DNA of 64,000 nt from Corynespora cassiicola (Eukaryota; Ascomycota; Dothideomycetes; Pleosporales; Corynesporascaceae), in assembly GCA_022059125.1 (NCBI GenBank), contig JAEUWY010000013.1, positions 992,001 to 1,056,000 of the forward strand, given 5' to 3'. Made by a program: the position numbers and the translations under genes. A model generated the notes under the pieces. It ran no database searches, was not told the origin of the DNA, and worked only from the letters and a program-made list of their open reading frames with translations. Below are positions 9,280-19,468 of the stretch, one piece after another (the first letter of the stretch is position 1; each line of letters opens with the position of its first letter).

Positions 9280-11079
9280 ATGGCAGCCAACGTGCTGCAC
9301 AATCCCATCGGGGGCAATGTCCTCAAATCTGGTTGGGCCCAAGGGTTCCTCAGCGCAACCGGAGCTTTCATGGGCGCAAGTGTGCTGTTCACCAACTTTT
9401 TCAGCCCCAAATGGAGGATTGAAGGCGCAAAGGAGGCGCCACTACCCATTGACGAGACCCAACCTTTGGTTCGAAACGTCATGGTCACCCTCATCCTGCC
9501 AGAGGGTATGATCGACCCAATTGGGATGCCAAACAGCTCAAATGCCACGCGCACCATGGGAATTCCAACCCCAGATATTGACGCCCATCTGTCGACCTTC
9601 TCAATTTCGATGTTCCTTGCCATTCTGGCCATGTTTGCACTGTTGGTAGCTGTATTCGGCACTGTAATCTGGCAGGCCAAGCGCATCAACAAACTGGAAG
9701 CATCTGGGAAAGAGGCCGAATCTTTCAATGAACGCATGGATGACTTGGAAGAATTCCAGAAAAATGCCATCTATGCGGCTGACGGCAGATATGTCTCGAC
9801 TTCGGAGTATCTCGACTCGAGAGGTGACGAAAGAAGACGCTCCAGAGTTTTTGGGAGGCGCCTTCGCGATCTGGAGCAAGCGAGTCACCAGCTGAACGCG
9901 AGCCACGAAATTTTTACCACGCTCACCGATATCAAGCAAAAGAGGCTCGATTTCGATCTCGACCGATTGGGTACCAGGTGGGACGTGGCTGAGAGTGACC
10001 GTGCAGAATACGAAGAGAGGATCCAGGTTTTGGAAGCGCAGGTGAAGAATATCCCTGAACTGGAGAAGAAGGCGCAGACAGCCGACGAGCTCAAGAAGAC
10101 CATCGATGGCTTACTGGTCAGATTTGAGTCATCCGAGAGGGCCATCGACGCCATCAACAACAAGATGTCGGCCGACTCCAAGGCTACCGCACAGTTGAAG
10201 CCTGAGGACATGACCCGTGGCCCTCAAGAGATGAACGGCAAGACAAAAGTACCGAGCGAGGAGGGTGGAAATGAGGTCCAGGCCACCGAAAAATCCCTGG
10301 AAAACCAATTCCGACCTCCCCTTTCCAACAGTGGGGAGGTGGGAAAAGCACGCGGGCCGATAAGGATATACCTTGGCTCCGTGTTGCCTTCCCGTCAAGG
10401 CTCTGCTAGGCCCAAGACTTCTAAGCCCAAGGTTTCGGAATCTAGTGTCACATTCCAGGGAGACGAGCAGTCAACGGTGCCTTCTGCCACGGAACAGGAT
10501 ACTGGTAGCCAGGCACAAGAGGCTGGTATTGAGGCACAAGAGGCTGGTAGTCAGGCACAAGAGGCCGGTAGTCAGGCACAAGAGGCTGGTAGTCAAACAC
10601 AGGAGACTGGCAGCCAGGCACAGACCCAGGCTCCTCCAAGGAAGATTCTTGTCCCTGTCTTGCGCCGCCCCAAGCAGTACTCGAAGATGGCAGCATTGTC
10701 TGGCATGCAATCTGGAATCGCCGACACCGTATCGTCTGGAATCGGAAATTCCACACCGGTGGCCACAGAGCCATCTTCGACAGAGCTGGCCGGCCTTGTC
10801 TTCGGAACTACTGAACCGCAAGAGAAGGGCAGCAATGTCGAGATCTCCGCAAACTCAGACGAATCGGCAAATGCATCCGGCATGGCCGGCAGTGAAGATA
10901 ACCTTGCTGCGGAGCAATCAAGAACAGGTGACGATGATGCTGCCACCCCCGTGAGCTCTGAAGGTCCTACTGGTACGAGCCCAGCCACTGCTGAAAAGAG
11001 TTTTGCCGAGTCCGCAAAGAAGTTTGACGATGATTTGGACTCTCTCTTCGAGGACTGGGACGACATGTATACAAAATGA
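9280..11079 (+). CDS. hypothetical membrane/coiled-coil protein with heptad-length SQAQEAG repeats
   Basis: Single exon, 599 residues. A weakly hydrophobic stretch at 19-41 and a clear transmembrane helix at 108-131 (SMFLAILAMFALLVAVFGTV) are followed by a long charged, coiled-coil-prone region (about 132-300; LEASGKEAESFNERMDDLEE, IQVLEAQVKNIPELEKKAQT). Residues 408-449 contain about six copies of a 7-residue unit AGSQAQE encoded by a 21-bp minisatellite. The tail (500-599) is acidic and ends in a conserved-looking DDDLDSLFEDWDDMY. The layout suggests a membrane-anchored scaffold with a long cytoplasmic arm, possibly an organelle protein. No family is recognised. Confidence 0.65.
   Translation: MAANVLHNPIGGNVLKSGWAQGFLSATGAFMGASVLFTNFFSPKWRIEGAKEAPLPIDETQPLVRNVMVTLILPEGMIDPIGMPNSSNATRTMGIPTPDIDAHLSTFSISMFLAILAMFALLVAVFGTVIWQAKRINKLEASGKEAESFNERMDDLEEFQKNAIYAADGRYVSTSEYLDSRGDERRRSRVFGRRLRDLEQASHQLNASHEIFTTLTDIKQKRLDFDLDRLGTRWDVAESDRAEYEERIQVLEAQVKNIPELEKKAQTADELKKTIDGLLVRFESSERAIDAINNKMSADSKATAQLKPEDMTRGPQEMNGKTKVPSEEGGNEVQATEKSLENQFRPPLSNSGEVGKARGPIRIYLGSVLPSRQGSARPKTSKPKVSESSVTFQGDEQSTVPSATEQDTGSQAQEAGIEAQEAGSQAQEAGSQAQEAGSQTQETGSQAQTQAPPRKILVPVLRRPKQYSKMAALSGMQSGIADTVSSGIGNSTPVATEPSSTELAGLVFGTTEPQEKGSNVEISANSDESANASGMAGSEDNLAAEQSRTGDDDAATPVSSEGPTGTSPATAEKSFAESAKKFDDDLDSLFEDWDDMYTK
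10500..10622 (+). repeat. 21-bp in-frame minisatellite
   Basis: About six units of a 21-bp sequence (consensus GGTAGTCAGGCACAAGAGGCT) inside the coding region. The middle copies are nearly identical and the outer copies diverged, the usual sign of recent internal expansion. The reading frame is preserved. Confidence 0.8.
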
Positions 11080-11883
11080 TGTCTTCTATCAGGTTGCCAA
11101 GGATGTTTCTGCAATGAAAAACGCTGGTCATGATGTACCAGGTTAAAGACATCCATTACCGAAGTTGGAGGAATGGGTAAACAGGTGCCATGGCCAAATA
11201 TAGGAGGAAAGAGTAAACTGGTCCACATTGATGCACATTGATTTGATTTCCTAGTAAAAAAACAACAACGAAAAAACAGAGCCTATGGTGGATGACGCGC
11301 GACTAGAAAGGCTCCGACAGAACCGGCGAATCTTGATTGAGGTGGAATCTGTGCTGGTCTTCGGTGGTATTTAATCATCCCAGCAGCTTGGTAGATTCCA
11401 CCTTGCTCAGTTTAGTACATGTAGCCTTTGTAGCAAAAAATAATCAAAAACTCAAAAACAATTGCGTAACGTGATGGCATTGAATGTCTAATGTGAGCAT
11501 TGATGGGCTGAGTGATCAGGAGATGTTTCTTCTGACCAGGGGAATAATCGCTGTATACATACAGATGGTTTAGGTGCTTGGTTCACTAGCTCGTGCTCGT
11601 CCAAGTATCAAAAGACCATATGGAGGTAGCCGAGAAGTCGATTTTGCAAACTCAAGATGGGAATAGGATGGCTTCAATGTACGCCTGTGTGCCTCGAAAG
11701 GACCACCTGGGCATGCTGACCGCGCTACATCCAAACTGGAATAGTGCATTGTGACGCGGCTGCTCAAACCTTGTAGTGCTACGGGTGTCCGTTCACGAGT
11801 ACGTCGAAACGGCTAAATTGCCAAGCAGCGGGACCTTCAGACCAAACCCTCGCCTGCGACCCTTCCCGAATCGACATCACAAC
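11080..11883. other. intergenic
   Basis: About 800 bp without a supported gene. The AT-rich part (11240-11470) includes short A tracts and may hold the 3' end of the upstream transcript. Only short, unconserved frames are present. Confidence 0.45.
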
Positions 11884-13280
11884 ATGGCGACTCCATACAA
11901 CATCTCAGTCCCCGACGCGGAGATCCAGCGTCTCAGGTCAAAACTCGAATTGACCTCATTTCCAGATGAGCTCGACGATGCGGGCTGGGCCTATGGCGCG
12001 CCACTTGCCGAGGTAAAGCGGCTCGCAGCGTACTGGAAGGATTCCTACGACTGGCGCAAAGCTGAAGCCGCCCTCAACAAGCTCCCCAACTACACAATTG
12101 CCATCGAAGTCGATGGGTTCGGCCCAATTGATATACATTTTCTCCACCAGAAGAGCAATGTCGAGTCGGCGATCCCACTCATTTTCGTTCATGGATGTAC
12201 GTGATCCAACGCGTGTAAGCGGGATGTGGTTGGCGCTGACCGTCCAAGGGCCCGGAAGCTTTTTCGAGGCAACCAAGATCCTCCCGCTCCTCGCAGATAG
12301 CGAGAAGAACGGGGGAATAGCTTTTGATGTTGTGGTGCCATCTCTTCCGAACTTCGGCTTCTCTGGAGCAGTGAAGAAGAAGGGGTTCGGGGCAAAGCAG
12401 TATGCGGAGGTCTGCCACAAACTCATGCTCGCACTCGGATACGAGCAATACGTGAGCCAAGGTGGGGATTGGGTGAGATGGGATTACAGAGACCGAGTTT
12501 TAGACATGCGCGCACCACTGACTTTTGTCGCTAGGGCTCCTTCTTCACACGCCTCATGAGCCTCTTGTATCCCGACCATCTAAAGGCGACGCACATCAAC
12601 ATGGTCACATGCTACCCGCCCATGTCCCTCTGGAAGCCCATGGCGACTCTCGAATTCGTTCTTCGATACGCATTCAAATGGTTCAGCCCGGGGGAAAAGG
12701 CGGGCCTTGAACGCACCAAGTGGTACCAGGACGAAGGCCAGGGCTACTACCACATCCAGAAATCCAAACCCCAGACCCTGGGCTATGGCCTTGCAGACAG
12801 CCCCGTCGGCTTGCTGGCGTGGATCCATGAGAAATTGCACGACTGGACTGACGATTACTCTTGGACCGACGACGAAATTCTCACGTGGATAAGCATCTAT
12901 TGGTTCTCGACAGCGGGGCCGGCAGCCAACTTGAGAGTTTACTACGAGAGCTTGGATCGGGGTGAATACCCTGCAGTCGCATCCGCTGTGAAGTACAACC
13001 CCAAGACCCCATTGGTAAGCTCAAATGGCCTCCTGATGCACGGCAACCCCGTCTAATCCATGTCACGCAGGGGCTGAGCTATTTCCCCAAGGAACTGTGT
13101 CTGCTCCCACGATCCTGGGCCAACACTCTGGGCCCTATTGTGTATCGAGCCGAACACAAGCAGGGAGGGCACTTTGCGGCATACGAGTGCCCCGAGACAA
13201 TTGTTGGTGACCTGCGCATCATGTTTGGTAAAGGAGGGGGAGGATATGGTGCTGTGGAAGGGAAGACCGGCTATGCTTGA
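11884..13280 (+). CDS. epoxide hydrolase, EHN / alpha-beta hydrolase type
   Basis: Four exons: 11884-12196, 12249-12472, 12535-13014 and 13071-13280, with three GT-AG introns of 52, 62 and 56 nt, giving 408 residues. The N-terminal EHN region ([20 protein letters not shown]) is followed by the oxyanion-hole motif HGWPGS (103-108), whose Trp codon is split by intron 1. The nucleophile is Asp178 in GGDWGS at the exon 2/3 junction. The lid region carries the expected aromatic residues, and the C-terminal catalytic His is likely in QGGHFAAYE. Length and motifs match soluble microsomal-type fungal epoxide hydrolases, which hydrolyse epoxides to vicinal diols. No signal peptide is seen. The gene is convergent with an FAD-linked oxidase, 174 bp apart, so the two could act on one substrate class. 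Confidence 0.9.
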
Positions 13281-13454
13281 ACCACACCAGAGCCTCTAAG
13301 CAGCTGGATGGTTAGCCGAATGAGGGAATTTGTATATCGCCAGTCTACCATCGGCATATGGAAACGGTACAAACGTGATTTGGAGTCTTGAAATCGGAAA
13401 TAAGCCATGGCTTTTGCTTCTGGGGACCCCTCCTCTCAAGTCTAATAACACGTC

Positions 13455-15467
13455 TCATGAACCCTCAGGTTCAACCAACATGCCGTCTTCATCCCCATCC
13501 GCCACTACTTCAAAATTAGTTGCTCCCGTTCCCACCTTGCACAGCCGCCCGTTTTCATTGGGTAGCCCATCTACACTATCCACAGCCCAACCCTCACTCC
13601 CAACAGAATTAATGGCCCAGAAAACATCCTTTGGATCCCACTCCTTCTTGATCTCGAGCAGTCGCTTATACTTGTCTCCCCAGAAGCTCTGCTGCCAGTT
13701 CGGCTCGAGACGATCTGCCTCGTTGACATAGGCGCCAGACCCCGGAGTGATGTCGCGCCATTTCTGCATGGTCCCATTTGTGAAAGCACTGCGGGCCGAC
13801 ATGATCTCCGTGGCGGAGGCCTTTATGTCCCAGCGGTGGCCTGTAAGTGCGTGTAGAACCGAGGCGCGCCATGCTGGATTCACCGAATTGTTAGGATTCC
13901 CGCCCTTGGCAAGCGTAGGTGCCGTGTTGAAGGCAAGTATGTTCTGGCCGGCCTCTACAGTCTGTCTCAAGACATTAAATGTAATGTTCCTTCCTGTTTC
14001 GGAAATGAAGTTTGAGCGAGGGAAAAGGCGCGAGCCAAAAGCCGTTTGGACGTCTGACTGTGGCTCAAGCGGAAACTCGGCCTGCCACGCAGCATAGAAG
14101 TCCTTGTATTCATTAATCTTTGGAGAGAAGGGTATGTTGAGGGACGTTAGACGCGAAAAGTAAGGTGAAAGCAGGGCATTCGTCTGTTTGGCAGTCATGT
14201 TTGGTGCGAACATGGGTCGCATGATGAACGAGAATTCCTGCCCGTTGGGGTTGATGTTGAAGTAGCTGTACATGCCGTTGTCCACATAGTCTATCGCGTG
14301 GTCCACGAAGGCTTTAGTTGCAGCCCAAAACTTATCCTTTCCTACTTTCGAGGAGTCCAATGTCCAGGAAGCTGTCGAGACTGGGACGTCTTTGTAGGCT
14401 TTTATGATCACAGAGGTGACAACGCCGAAGGTACCTCCGCCTCCTCCGCGAAGCGCCCAGAATAGATCAGGGTTACTGGTCGAGTTTGCAGACAGGAATT
14501 CCCCAACAGAAGTTACTATCTCGAAGCCCAAGACGTGGTCAGCTGCCATTCCATGGATTGAGCTTAGAGGAGAATGGCCTCCGCCCTGAATGTACCCCCC
14601 CATTACACCAACAGTCTGTAGGGGCATCAGAGAAGAGCTATGTGGCTGGAGACATGGTCTACATGTACATACCTGGCCTTCTCCAGCAACGACCATGACA
14701 CCCTTTTCATGTGCCGCTTTGTATAGCTCGAAGGCCTGAACGCCGGCTCCGGCCTTGATAGCTGGCCCAGCGTAGCCGGACTCGTCGACATAGTTTTCGA
14801 AAAATTGGATATCTTTCAAACCGTGGGTCCATATACTGAGAGCTCCAAATCCTGCAGATTTCCCAGCAAAATCATGACCCGTGTTCTTGATGACCAAGCG
14901 CAACTCGTCGTTCCTGGCAAAATTGAGGGCGAGCTGGATATCGAGCACTGTCCTTGGTTTGACGGCGTAGGGTGGATATCCACCCAAGGTGCAATTGCGG
15001 CTGTCATATATCGAGGGCGGCTGGCACGTAAGGCCCTGATAGACTGGGGACAGAATTTCGGTGGGATCATCGGTGTGTGTGTACGAGTTGCTCCAGCCTT
15101 TGGTCAGTTCCTGACATTTTGATTCGTCCCTGGCAGTGCCGTAGCAGATGGCGGCCTGGGGTATCGTTTTGATGAGGGCATCGGGTGAGCTCAATTGCTT
15201 GGCCAACTTTTGCCAGGCCTTATCGGAGGGCCATTTCCCATCGTTTGGACCGTAGCGACAGCGCTTATCGGTTGAGTTCACAGCAGCGATACGGGTCTGA
15301 TGCTCGGGTTGGTCACCAAAAGCAAATAATTCTGCGTCCTCTGCCGGCAATGACGCGACGTACTCCCTAGTTAGCTGTGTCTGCTCAAACGGAAACAAGG
15401 TCCTTGACTTTGACGGTGCAGCCAGTAGAGCTGTTGCCAGGAGAAGGTAGGGCGATTTGATCCCCAT
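13455..15467 (-). CDS. secreted FAD-linked oxidoreductase, berberine-bridge-enzyme-like
   Basis: Two exons, 15467-14673 and 14615-13455, giving 651 residues. The 57-nt intron has GTATGT and CTACAG ends and is a multiple of three without a stop, so an unspliced reading also stays open. Residues 1-23 are a signal peptide. The FAD-binding PCMH domain begins near PRTVLDIQLALNFA; His198 in IKNTGHDF is the probable covalent flavin ligand. GGYIQGGGHSPLSS is the second conserved loop. The cysteine used for bicovalent attachment in berberine bridge enzymes is absent from the corresponding GEGQTVGVMGG segment, so attachment is probably single. The C-terminal BBE domain includes NWQQSFWGDKYKRLLEIKKE. 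Several N-glycosylation sites fit secretion. It should oxidise an extracellular sugar, phenol or natural product; the substrate is unknown. Confidence 0.88.
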   Translation of the reverse strand: MGIKSPYLLLATALLAAPSKSRTLFPFEQTQLTREYVASLPAEDAELFAFGDQPEHQTRIAAVNSTDKRCRYGPNDGKWPSDKAWQKLAKQLSSPDALIKTIPQAAICYGTARDESKCQELTKGWSNSYTHTDDPTEILSPVYQGLTCQPPSIYDSRNCTLGGYPPYAVKPRTVLDIQLALNFARNDELRLVIKNTGHDFAGKSAGFGALSIWTHGLKDIQFFENYVDESGYAGPAIKAGAGVQAFELYKAAHEKGVMVVAGEGQVCTCRPCLQPHSSSLMPLQTVGVMGGYIQGGGHSPLSSIHGMAADHVLGFEIVTSVGEFLSANSTSNPDLFWALRGGGGGTFGVVTSVIIKAYKDVPVSTASWTLDSSKVGKDKFWAATKAFVDHAIDYVDNGMYSYFNINPNGQEFSFIMRPMFAPNMTAKQTNALLSPYFSRLTSLNIPFSPKINEYKDFYAAWQAEFPLEPQSDVQTAFGSRLFPRSNFISETGRNITFNVLRQTVEAGQNILAFNTAPTLAKGGNPNNSVNPAWRASVLHALTGHRWDIKASATEIMSARSAFTNGTMQKWRDITPGSGAYVNEADRLEPNWQQSFWGDKYKRLLEIKKEWDPKDVFWAINSVGSEGWAVDSVDGLPNENGRLCKVGTGATNFEVVADGDEDGMLVEPEGS

Positions 15468-16381
15468 TTCCAAAGAAGAAGGGATGGGGTGAGCCTAGGG
15501 CTATGATTTTCCACGGGTTATGAGGACGACATGCATGGCAGTGGGAAGCAATATTGGCGACATAATGGCTATGTAGGGGATTGCAAGCCTATGAATGACC
15601 ATTTGCTCCTTTACTTAGCCCGTCGTGGATGGCACCTTTGCGATATTGTGTATATGCAGCGTCGTATGGCGACGGATATTAACGGTGGCGAGCACGAGGC
15701 GGCATCAAACCATGGCTGCAGGCTTGTAGATGGCTATACGGATGCAGGCACAGAGTGTCCTAGGCAATACGACCTGGGTGGACGAGCATATGGCAATGTT
15801 GGGGGAATGTGAAGAATTATATGGCGGGATCTGCGCCGGGACCTGGGCCGGATGAATTCATATAGCCAGATTGATGAGATAAATGTGCAGATGGCTGGTA
15901 CTTCTCGACGGTCCATGGCTGGCCAGACTCTGATGGCATGGACGGAAGCTCGAGCCGATAACGGAGGTGCAGAGGTGCGGAGGTGCGGAGGTGCGGAGGT
16001 GAAGTGCAGATGGTGACCATGGCTTGGCACGATGTCAATCACGTGATAACCAACCTACCACCTGCCTCTAGCTAGGAGGTAGCCACAACTCATGGCCTCA
16101 TGGCCCAACCACCCTCTCCTCTCCAACACCATGGCCTGCAGTAAATCTGAGGCCGAACCACCACCACACCGAATGCTTTGCTCTGCCCTGTCCATCCTGT
16201 CGGGTCTGTCCTTGGCTGCCGGAGCCAGAAAAACGGCCGAACATGGGTCCCGCTAGTGGGCAGGCTGGCAAGCTGGCCGTGCCTCGGGCCGGGACCGAAG
16301 CTTGCGAGGAGCATTTCATCATGGCTCAGCCCATATGAAGCTGGCTGGCTGCCCCCGTCCGGCTGCAGAGTCCTCACCACC
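15468..16381. other. intergenic
   Basis: Divergent upstream region of the FAD oxidase (minus) and the AhpD-like gene (plus). It contains an 8-bp tandem repeat at 15965-16004. Small open frames here have no family resemblance. Confidence 0.5.
15965..16004. repeat. 8-bp tandem repeat, five units
   Basis: Five consecutive units of AGGTGCGG; the first and last are each slightly diverged. It lies in noncoding sequence, about 380 bp upstream of the ATG at 16382. Confidence 0.8.
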
Positions 16382-17293
16382 ATGTCGAAGCTGTCGCCCA
16401 GTCTCAAGGCCCTCATCAACGCGGCCCACTCGCGCCCTGGCCCCATTCCTGCTCCGCCCAACGTCGGCGCAGTCTACAGCAGGATCGAGCGCGAAGCAAC
16501 CGCACACAAGCTGGGCCGCCCGTCATGGCTCGCCCTGTCCACGGCCACCACCATGACCATGAATTCGCCAGACTCCATGGTTGAGCTCTTCCGGTCGGCT
16601 AGCGCGTCCAAGCCCGCCACCGAGAGCGTCGCCATTGCCGAGTTCATGCGCGAGGTCGGATTGAAGTGCATAGGCTTCAATGGCGTGAGTATCACGCCCG
16701 TCCAGCCGTCGTGATGACGCACTGCTGACCCGCCTCTTCTCCAGGTCCCGCGTACCATCAACATGCTCAACGCCTTTCGTGCCGCTCTCCCCGAGTCGGT
16801 CCTCTCGTCGCTGAGCACCACCCCGACCCGCTACCCCACCCCGGAGAATGTCGAGTCGATAAACTCGCGCGGCCGATCTCTGTGGGACTCCATCTATCGC
16901 CCTCTGGAGAATAAGCTCGAGAACAAGCTCGCAGACGCCCACCCGGATCTGCCCGTCTTCATCATCAGCGGCGAATACGGCGCCCTCTTCACCGATCCTC
17001 CCCGGAGCACTGGCGCCAACGTCGGCCGTATATCGACGAGCCTGGTTGCCATTGCCTGCTTGAGAGCACAGCAGGGCGTCGGCCCCCAGGTTCTGAGCCA
17101 CATCTTTGGTCTGCGGAAGGCGTGGGATGATGGTACCTGGAAGACGGAGCCAGAGGCGGGACAGGAGGAGGCAATCAGGTGGCTTGTCAGCGACGAAGGT
17201 TGCACTTGGGCACTCGAGCGGGTGGACGAGGTGGTGGGGACGCTGGGAGGCGGTCAAGGGACAACTTTTGCCCCCTTCAAGGCAAAGCTGTAG
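16382..17293 (+). CDS. AhpD-like / carboxymuconolactone-decarboxylase-like fungal protein
   Basis: Two exons, 16382-16684 and 16745-17293, with a 60-nt phase-0 GT-AG intron, giving 283 residues. The sequence is mostly helical: [20 protein letters not shown] at the start, then [38 protein letters not shown], and a final [16 protein letters not shown]. This resembles the conserved fungal proteins annotated as AhpD-like, related to alkylhydroperoxidase. The CxxC redox pair of true AhpD is not visible, so peroxidase activity should not be assumed. The ATG follows an ACCACC context. Family assignment is from memory of motif pattern and is moderate. Confidence 0.7.
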
Positions 17294-18610
17294 GGCGGAG
17301 GGTCGGCCTAAGAGGCCACCGACATGGTTCCAAACACCACCCAAGAAAGCCATGCCGCCCTCTGGCATGGGAGCTCGAATCAAGCGACATCGAAACTCTG
17401 GCCGAACACTGATGCAGAGTCCTCCAATCGAGAAGCGTACCCCCCGTTTTGCGCAGTGACCAATGTTGACCACCACACCTTTGTCTCTCGGCCCTAATTC
17501 CCATTCTTCTTCACCTGACGGGCTGGAAACATCGCCAGCCGCCATCCAGGTAGCCGTCTTCAGCTTGTGCATGACCGACCATGTCCTTGGTAATTGAACT
17601 CTATGCCTAAACAATGCCGTCATCTACGATGAGATCCCGTCAAGTGCTATTCATATCGCGATTAGACACCTGTCAATGGTGGAAATAAGGCTCCGGCGCG
17701 TCTCGAATCTCAGGTCCTCTCAAGCTAATGTCGCCCGGCCGGCGCCCGCGGCCACGACGGAGAGGAACAAGCTCACGCCTTACACTTCCCGTCAGGCCCT
17801 AAAAGCTTGGCTGCTCCCTTCCGCGCCTTCCATCCGCTTCTGAAGCATTTGCCAAGAGCGGATTTCCCGTTCCGGCCTGTTCGGCTTGGTGTCTCATGGC
17901 CTCTCTAACACGCCAAGCTCACTTGGCAGCTGTTCGAGACAGCCTCGCGGTGCAACCCCCCCGAACCTCTACCGCCCTCCTCCCCCCTCTGTCGCCGCCT
18001 TTCCCCCCTCCCCTCCTCTGCGGCGGGCCTCATGAGAATTTGAGGTTTCAACCCATGCTGCCCAAGGTTGCTCTACACGTTAGGGCAGCCAAGGGCGATC
18101 GCATCAAGCATCTGGCGACGCGCAACGTCTGTAGATGCACGCCAGCGCCCTCTCACTTGTGGGGAAATTCCCATTTACGCGCTGTGCGCCGTTTGCATAG
18201 GAGCTAGCGAGTGGTTTGCGTGTGAGAAGGCGCCTTGGAAGGGGGGCACCAAAAGAATTCCCTCGTTTGGAGGCCACAAGGAACACGCTGCACCTTGGTA
18301 TCACGAGATGGGCCCTACGGCGGGCGGGCAGGCTGGCCCAGCGGCACGCCAGCCTCGTGGTATAAAGACGACCGAGTCGTTCCGTCTTAAGACTTGTTCT
18401 ATCATCAAGCTTCACTCATCCACTCCTCTACCTCTCTACATTCTTTTCTTTGCGCTTTCCAGCTTGACGCTGTGATCTTTACCTTCCTTAACTACTATTC
18501 CATCACAGCCGGGCTGTTCCGTTTCTAGTCTCTCTCTTAACACTCTTTCCATTGGAATAATCCGTTTCTATAACGCATCCTTTTAAACACCCTTTTCGAA
18601 ATCCACCACC
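17294..18610. other. intergenic, promoter of the small secreted protein gene
   Basis: 1.3 kb without a supported gene. The last 250 bp look like a strong promoter and leader: TATAAA at 18361, then a pyrimidine-rich stretch (18400-18600) leading to the ATG at 18611. Confidence 0.55.
18361..18366 (+). promoter_or_regulatory. TATA box of the small secreted protein gene
   Basis: TATAAA, 245-250 bp upstream of the ATG, followed by CT-rich sequence typical of highly expressed fungal genes. It implies a 5' leader of roughly 200 nt. Confidence 0.5.
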
Positions 18611-19468
18611 ATGCGTTTCGCTGCTGCCACCATCCTCTCCCTCACGGCTCTTGCCGTTGCCGCCCCCGTCAAGCGCCAGGCCGGCCCCGTCCTCGCCGAC
18701 ACCACCTTTGACGACCTGAACATCTCTGGTGGCCAGGCCGGAGATGCAGAGGCCGAAGCCCTTGCCGTCTTCTCTGCCCTGGACCTGGAGAACCCCGGCA
18801 ACATCGACCCCGCCGACGTTGCCTTCCTTGGGGCCGTCAACGACGTCGCCAACGACGCCGAGACGGATGCCTTCAACCCTGCCATCGAGGCGGCCACCGG
18901 GGACGAGCTCGCCGCGCTCGAGAACGGCAAGACCAAGAACAAGGTCCTCAAGCTCATGGCCACCAAGATTGAGCTCGAGGCCAAGGCAGCCCAGGGCGAG
19001 GACGTTGCTGCCAAGCAGGAGGAGGAGTTGACCAAGCTGAACAACAACATTGCCACGGACGTCGAGAATGCTGGTGCGGCTAGTCAGGCTGTTACCTTTG
19101 ATGCCGCCATCTCTGGAGGAGGTGCTGCTGCTGGCGGCGATGCCGGTGGTGATGCTGATGCCGCCGACGCTGATGCCGCCGACGCCGGTGCGGATGCAGA
19201 TGCTAATGCTGAGGATGCTAATGCTGAGGATGCTAATGCTGAGGACGCCAACGCTGAGGACGCCAACGCTGATGATGCCAACGCTGACGATGCCAACGCC
19301 GACGATGCCAACGCTGATGAGGCCAACGCTGATGATGCTAATGCCGATGAGGCCAACGCTGACGATGCCAACGCGGACGCGGATGCTGGAAATGCTGCCG
19401 CCGTCGAGGGCAGCCAGGTGGCGGATCTCGATGCCATTGCGGCCATCAACGAGCAGAACGGCGCCTAG
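18611..19468 (+). CDS. small secreted acidic repeat protein with Kex2 site
   Basis: Single exon, 285 residues. The signal peptide is residues 1-18 (MRFAAATILSLTALAVAA), followed by PVKRQ, a Kex2-type KR cleavage site at 21-22. Residues 24-165 are Ala/Glu/Asp-rich and probably helical (NKVLKLMATKIELEAKAAQG). Residues about 197-257 are a run of 5-residue units, ANAED then ANADD or ANADE, encoded by 15-bp repeats. The predicted mature protein is strongly acidic with very few aromatic residues and no cysteine, unlike typical disulfide-rich effectors. It could be a wall-associated or calcium-binding matrix protein, but no function is known. The promoter and leader suggest high expression. Confidence 0.8.
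   Translation: MRFAAATILSLTALAVAAPVKRQAGPVLADTTFDDLNISGGQAGDAEAEALAVFSALDLENPGNIDPADVAFLGAVNDVANDAETDAFNPAIEAATGDELAALENGKTKNKVLKLMATKIELEAKAAQGEDVAAKQEEELTKLNNNIATDVENAGAASQAVTFDAAISGGGAAAGGDAGGDADAADADAADAGADADANAEDANAEDANAEDANAEDANADDANADDANADDANADEANADDANADEANADDANADADAGNAAAVEGSQVADLDAIAAINEQNGA
19200..19380 (+). repeat. 15-bp coding tandem repeats (ANAED/ANADD)
   Basis: About twelve units of GATGCTAATGCTGAG and variants. Early units are nearly identical at DNA level, later units vary at wobble positions and E/D codons, indicating stepwise expansion under selection for acidity. Confidence 0.85.

Noticed and set aside
16523..17623. 366-codon minus-strand frame opposite the AhpD-like gene
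   Set aside because: It crosses the intron of the sense gene and shows no domain pattern.
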